Source: Paracoccus sp. (in: a-proteobacteria) (GTDB lineage: Bacteria; Pseudomonadota; Alphaproteobacteria; Rhodobacterales; Rhodobacteraceae). Taken from it: 64,000 nucleotides of DNA. Made by a program: the position numbers and the translations under genes. The notes under the pieces are model-generated. The model did no database searches, was not told where the DNA came from, and saw only the letters and a list, made by a program, of their open reading frames with translations. Location: positions 1 through 64,000 of the forward strand of contig NZ_JAUVVF010000011.1 in assembly GCF_030604785.1 (NCBI RefSeq), given 5' to 3'. This document shows positions 61,091-64,000 of this stretch, piece by piece (position 1 is the first letter of the stretch; the number at the start of each line of letters is the position of its first letter).

Positions 61091-61930
61091 TCACGATCCG
61101 GTCAGCCGTGCCGCGCAGGCGGCCAGCCAGCGCCGGATCGCCTCCAGCGCCTCGGGCTCGTCCAGCCAGGGGATATGCGCCCGGCCCGGCACCTCGGCCA
61201 TGATCAGGTCGGGGCGCATCGCCGCCATCCGGGCGCAGGTCGCCGGTGACAGCAGATCGGAATTCGCGCCCCGGATCAGCGCCACGGGCAGATCCCCCGT
61301 CGCCTGCCAGAGCGGCCACAGATCCGGTGCCTCGCCCTCGAAGGCAGCCAGAAAGGCTTCGCGCAGGGCAGGGTCGTAATTGATCCGCAGCCCCTCGGGC
61401 GTCTCGTGGTAATGGCGGCGCACATCCGCAAGCCAGCGGCCCTCGGGGACGTCTGAAAAGCCGTCCATCAGCGCGGGAAGCCGCTCGGCCAGTTCGGCAT
61501 GGCTGCGCGCGACGGGGTTGCGCCCGACATAGTCGAAGATCTTCTCAAGCCCCGCCCGCTCGATCTCGGGGCCGACATCGTTCAGGCAGATCCCCAGCAG
61601 CCGGTCACGGGCGGTGGCGGCCAGAAACAGCCCGTTCAGCCCGCCGCGTGAAGTGCCCAGCAGCGCCGCGCGCGCGATGCCCAGATGATCCAGCAGCTCG
61701 ACCGCGTCACGCGCCTCGCGCGGGACGGTGTAGGTCGCGGCCCCGGTCCAGTCGGACGCGCCGCGGCCCCGATAATCCATGCGGATCAGCCGCACCCCCT
61801 GCAGATGCGGGGCGACATAGTCGAAATCCGCGCCGGTCCGCGTCAGGCCGGCCAGCGCCAGAACCGGCAGGCCTTCGCCCTGATCGGTATAGGCGATCCT
61901 TGCCCCGTCGCTTGCCGTGAAACCCGCCAT
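61091..61930 (-). CDS. Alpha/beta-fold hydrolase
   Basis: A 279-residue cytoplasmic hydrolase from the ATG giving MAGFTASDGA, which has GGAAGGGCGGCGAG ahead of it; two earlier in-frame ATGs (61951, 61969) are possible. The fold is classical: PVLALAGLTRTGADFDYVAPHL (oxyanion loop), RLIRMDYRGRGASDW, LLGTSRGGLNGLFLA with the nucleophile Ser in GTSRG, LIRGANSDLLSP with the acid, and GRAHIPWLDEPEAL with the His. The substrate is not evident. It is upstream of nothing on its strand and about 57 bp downstream of fabI. Confidence 0.88.
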   Translation of the reverse strand: MAGFTASDGARIAYTDQGEGLPVLALAGLTRTGADFDYVAPHLQGVRLIRMDYRGRGASDWTGAATYTVPREARDAVELLDHLGIARAALLGTSRGGLNGLFLAATARDRLLGICLNDVGPEIERAGLEKIFDYVGRNPVARSHAELAERLPALMDGFSDVPEGRWLADVRRHYHETPEGLRINYDPALREAFLAAFEGEAPDLWPLWQATGDLPVALIRGANSDLLSPATCARMAAMRPDLIMAEVPGRAHIPWLDEPEALEAIRRWLAACAARLTGS

Positions 61931-61987
61931 CTCGCCGCCCTTCCGCGTCATGGAAACATCTTCGGGCATCCAGGGCCGCGCCGCCGC

Positions 61988-62776
61988 CTAGAGGTTCTCG
62001 CTCTGCGGCATGCCCAGCACGTGATAGCCGCCATCGACCGTCACCACCTCGCCCGTGGTGCAGGCGCCCCAATCCGACAGCAGCCAGCAGGCCGTGCCGC
62101 CGATCGCCTCCAGCGTCGCATTGGCGCGCAGGGGGGCGTTGGCCTCGGTATGGCGATAGGTCTTGCGCGCTCCGCCGATCGCCGCGCCGGCCAGCGTCTT
62201 CATCGGACCGGGACTGATCGCGTTCACGCGGATGCCGTCGGGGCCAAGGTCGTTGGCCAGATAGCGCACGCTGGATTCCAGCGCCGCCTTGGCCACGCCC
62301 ATCACGTTGTAGAACGGCGTCACCCGGTTCGAGCCGCCATAGGTCAGCGTGATGATCGAGCCGCCCGCACCCATCAACGGATGCGCGCGCCGCGCGACCT
62401 CGATCAGCGAATAGCAGCTGATCTCGAGGCTGTGCTTGAAGTTGGCGCGGCTGGTATTCATGAACCGGCCGGTCAGCTCGTCCTTGTTCGAAAAGGCGAT
62501 GGCATGGACCAAGAAATCCAGCCGGCCCCAACGCTCGGTGATGGCGGCGAAGGCCGCGTCCAGCGAGGCGTCGTCGGTCACATCGACATCGACCAGAAAA
62601 TCCGACCCGACCGAGGCGGCCAGCGGCTCGACCCGCTTGCCGAACCCCTCGCCCTGATAGGAAAAGGCCAGTTCGGCCCCCTCGGCGGCAGCCGCCTTCG
62701 CGATGCCCCACGCGATGGAGCGCTCATTCGCGACCCCCATCACAAGCCCGCGCTTGCCCTTCAGAAGATCGCCCAT
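61988..62776 (-). CDS. fabI: Enoyl-[acyl-carrier-protein] reductase (NADH)
   Basis: A 262-residue short-chain-dehydrogenase-type enzyme that performs the last reduction of each fatty-acid elongation cycle. It has the FabI-specific cofactor site GLVMGVANERSIAWGIA, FLVHAIAFSNKDEL, the catalytic region LTYGGSNRVTPFYNVMGVAKAALE (Tyr-x6-Lys), and VNAISPGPMKTLAGAAI. It follows fabB in the same direction with a 20-bp gap, an arrangement usual in this group (fabA-fabB-fabI). FabI is the target of triclosan-type inhibitors; no resistance feature can be judged from sequence reading. Confidence 0.96.
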   Translation of the reverse strand: MGDLLKGKRGLVMGVANERSIAWGIAKAAAAEGAELAFSYQGEGFGKRVEPLAASVGSDFLVDVDVTDDASLDAAFAAITERWGRLDFLVHAIAFSNKDELTGRFMNTSRANFKHSLEISCYSLIEVARRAHPLMGAGGSIITLTYGGSNRVTPFYNVMGVAKAALESSVRYLANDLGPDGIRVNAISPGPMKTLAGAAIGGARKTYRHTEANAPLRANATLEAIGGTACWLLSDWGACTTGEVVTVDGGYHVLGMPQSENL

Positions 62777-62796
62777 GAATGCCCTCGGCCCTTATG

Positions 62797-64000
62797 TCAC
62801 TCGATATAGCGCGACATCAGCAGCGTCGCATTGGTGCCGCCGAAGCCGAAGCTGTTCGACAGGACCGAATCCAACCCTGCATTGTCAACGCGGGTCGTGG
62901 CAATCTCGCCCGGTTGAATCTCGGGGTCCAGAGTGGCGACATTCGCCGAAGCCGCGATGAAGTCATTTTGCAACATCAGCAGGCTGTAGACCGCCTCGTG
63001 CACGCCGGTCGCGCCAAGCGAATGGCCCGTCAGCGACTTGGTCGAGCTGATCGGCGGGGTCGAGCCCTCGCCCCAGATGCGCCGGATCGCCTTGACCTCG
63101 CCGATATCGCCGACCGGGGTCGAGGTGCCGTGCGCGTTGATGTAGCTGACCTTGCGCCCTTCGGGCAGGGTGGACAGCGCCACGCGCATCGCACGCTCGC
63201 CGCCTTCGCCCGACGGCGCCACCATGTCGTAGCCGTCCGAGGTCGCGCCATAGCCCGTCACTTCGGCATAGATCTTCGCGCCGCGCGCCAAGGCGTGGGA
63301 CAGTTCCTCCAGCACCAGCACGCCGCCGCCGCCGGCGATGACGAAGCCGTCGCGCGTGGCGTCATAGGGGCGGGACGCGGTTTCCGGCGTGTCGTTGTAT
63401 TTCGACGACATCGCGCCCATTGCGTCGAAGAGGCAGGACAGGGTCCAGTCCAGTTCCTCGCCGCCGCCGGCAAAGACGATGTCCTGCTTGCCCATCTGGA
63501 TCAGTTCGACACCGTTGCCGATGCAATGCGCGCTGGTCGCGCAGGCCGAAGTGATCGAGTAGTTCACGCCCTTGATCTTGAACGGCGTCGCCAGACAGGC
63601 CGAGTTGGTCGAGGACATGCAGCGCGTCACCATGAAGGGACCCATCCGCTTGGGGCTGCCCTTCTCGATCACGATCTGGTGGGCGTCGAAGAAATTGCTC
63701 GTCGAGGGGCCGCCCGAGCCCATGATCAGGCCGGTGCGCGGGTTCGAGACGTCGCTGTCGTCGAGGCCGCTATCCTTGATCGCCTGTTCCATGGCGATGA
63801 AGTTGTAGGCCGCGCCCGGACCCATGAAGCGCAGGTTGCGCTTGTCGATATGGTCCTCCAGCACGATCTGCGGCTTGCCGTGGACCTGGCTGCGAAAGCC
63901 GTGTTCGGCATATTCGGGGGCGGCCACGATGCCCGAACGGCCCGCGCGCAGGCTTTCCGTGACCTCGGCCGCATTGTTGCCGATGGGCGAGACGATACCA
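62797..64000 (-). CDS. fabB: Beta-ketoacyl-ACP synthase I (partial, runs off the right edge)
   Basis: The reading frame is open to the last base of the window, beginning [25 protein letters not shown], so only about the first dozen residues are missing; the ORF track's ATG at 63927 is internal. The condensing enzyme has the Cys nucleophile in [16 protein letters not shown], the two catalytic histidines in [13 protein letters not shown] and [12 protein letters not shown], and the C-terminal [15 protein letters not shown]. It extends acyl chains, including unsaturated ones in FabB enzymes. The next gene upstream is probably fabA but lies outside the window. Confidence 0.95.
   Translation of the reverse strand, partial: GIVSPIGNNAAEVTESLRAGRSGIVAAPEYAEHGFRSQVHGKPQIVLEDHIDKRNLRFMGPGAAYNFIAMEQAIKDSGLDDSDVSNPRTGLIMGSGGPSTSNFFDAHQIVIEKGSPKRMGPFMVTRCMSSTNSACLATPFKIKGVNYSITSACATSAHCIGNGVELIQMGKQDIVFAGGGEELDWTLSCLFDAMGAMSSKYNDTPETASRPYDATRDGFVIAGGGGVLVLEELSHALARGAKIYAEVTGYGATSDGYDMVAPSGEGGERAMRVALSTLPEGRKVSYINAHGTSTPVGDIGEVKAIRRIWGEGSTPPISSTKSLTGHSLGATGVHEAVYSLLMLQNDFIAASANVATLDPEIQPGEIATTRVDNAGLDSVLSNSFGFGGTNATLLMSRYIE

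Overview
The window reads as chromosomal DNA from a high-GC alphaproteobacterium of the Paracoccus / Rhodobacteraceae type. The best single clue is a membrane-anchored cytochrome c (33011..33532) that closely resembles Paracoccus CycM/c552 as I remember it. Other support comes from the fabI-fabB pair, an HWE-kinase sensor, an EryABCDHI locus, a class II Calvin-type aldolase and strongly G/C-ending codons. Genes are dense, and many operons are joined by 4-bp ATGA overlaps. I see no insertion sequence, CRISPR array, plasmid origin or prophage.

Layout. 1..1031 is poorly coding, visibly less GC-rich and contains a decayed NADH-dehydrogenase-like fragment; it abuts the 3' end of a tRNA-Arg(CCG). 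1177..4089 is housekeeping: tpiA, two Fe-S assembly proteins and tgt. 4124..4829 is an FMN riboswitch with its promoter, controlling a RibH2-type lumazine synthase.

4811..23047 is the main accessory block, a tetritol (erythritol) catabolic supercluster. A leftward operon encodes a DUF2291 protein, a ribose-type ABC importer, an FGGY kinase and a GlpD-like dehydrogenase. Divergent from it runs eryA-eryB-eryC, an iron alcohol dehydrogenase and eryD, followed by a deoR-eryH-eryI-fbp-fba operon. Together these can import a tetritol, phosphorylate and oxidise it, isomerise it to D-erythrose 4-phosphate and pass it to the pentose phosphate pathway or gluconeogenesis. A second kinase/dehydrogenase pair suggests a second polyol substrate.

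23066..33592 is mixed: a BaiN-like flavoprotein, tRNA-Gln, an MFS efflux pump with its TetR regulator, an H-NOX-like sensor lacking the heme histidine coupled to an HNOBA-GGDEF diguanylate cyclase, a tail-anchored CBS protein, the 4.5S RNA, a CpdB-like nucleotidase, pheA and cycM. 33697..39561 is a YejABEF-type peptide importer followed by an overlapping glycosyltransferase. 40812..45921 holds cysS, a squalene/phytoene-synthase-like (NDUFAF6-like) gene, a possible 31-aa ORF and a polyamine-type ABC importer without its binding protein.

45925..50597 (minus) holds a P450, a membrane hydrolase, an M48 peptidase, a VWA protein and a 54-aa membrane protein missed by the ORF track. 50679..54629 is the tesA / ybbA-ybbP arrangement. 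tRNA-Leu(GAG) and eutBC follow. 57007..60940 is a short LOV blue-light receptor gene overlapping a giant CheB-CheR-PAS-HWE kinase. The window ends in a hydrolase, fabI and a fabB cut by the right edge.

Most striking for follow-up are the apparently heme-less H-NOX/diguanylate cyclase pair, the LOV/CheBR-HWE pair, and the expanded tetritol cluster. No computation or database search was run; all family assignments are from reading the translated sequence.
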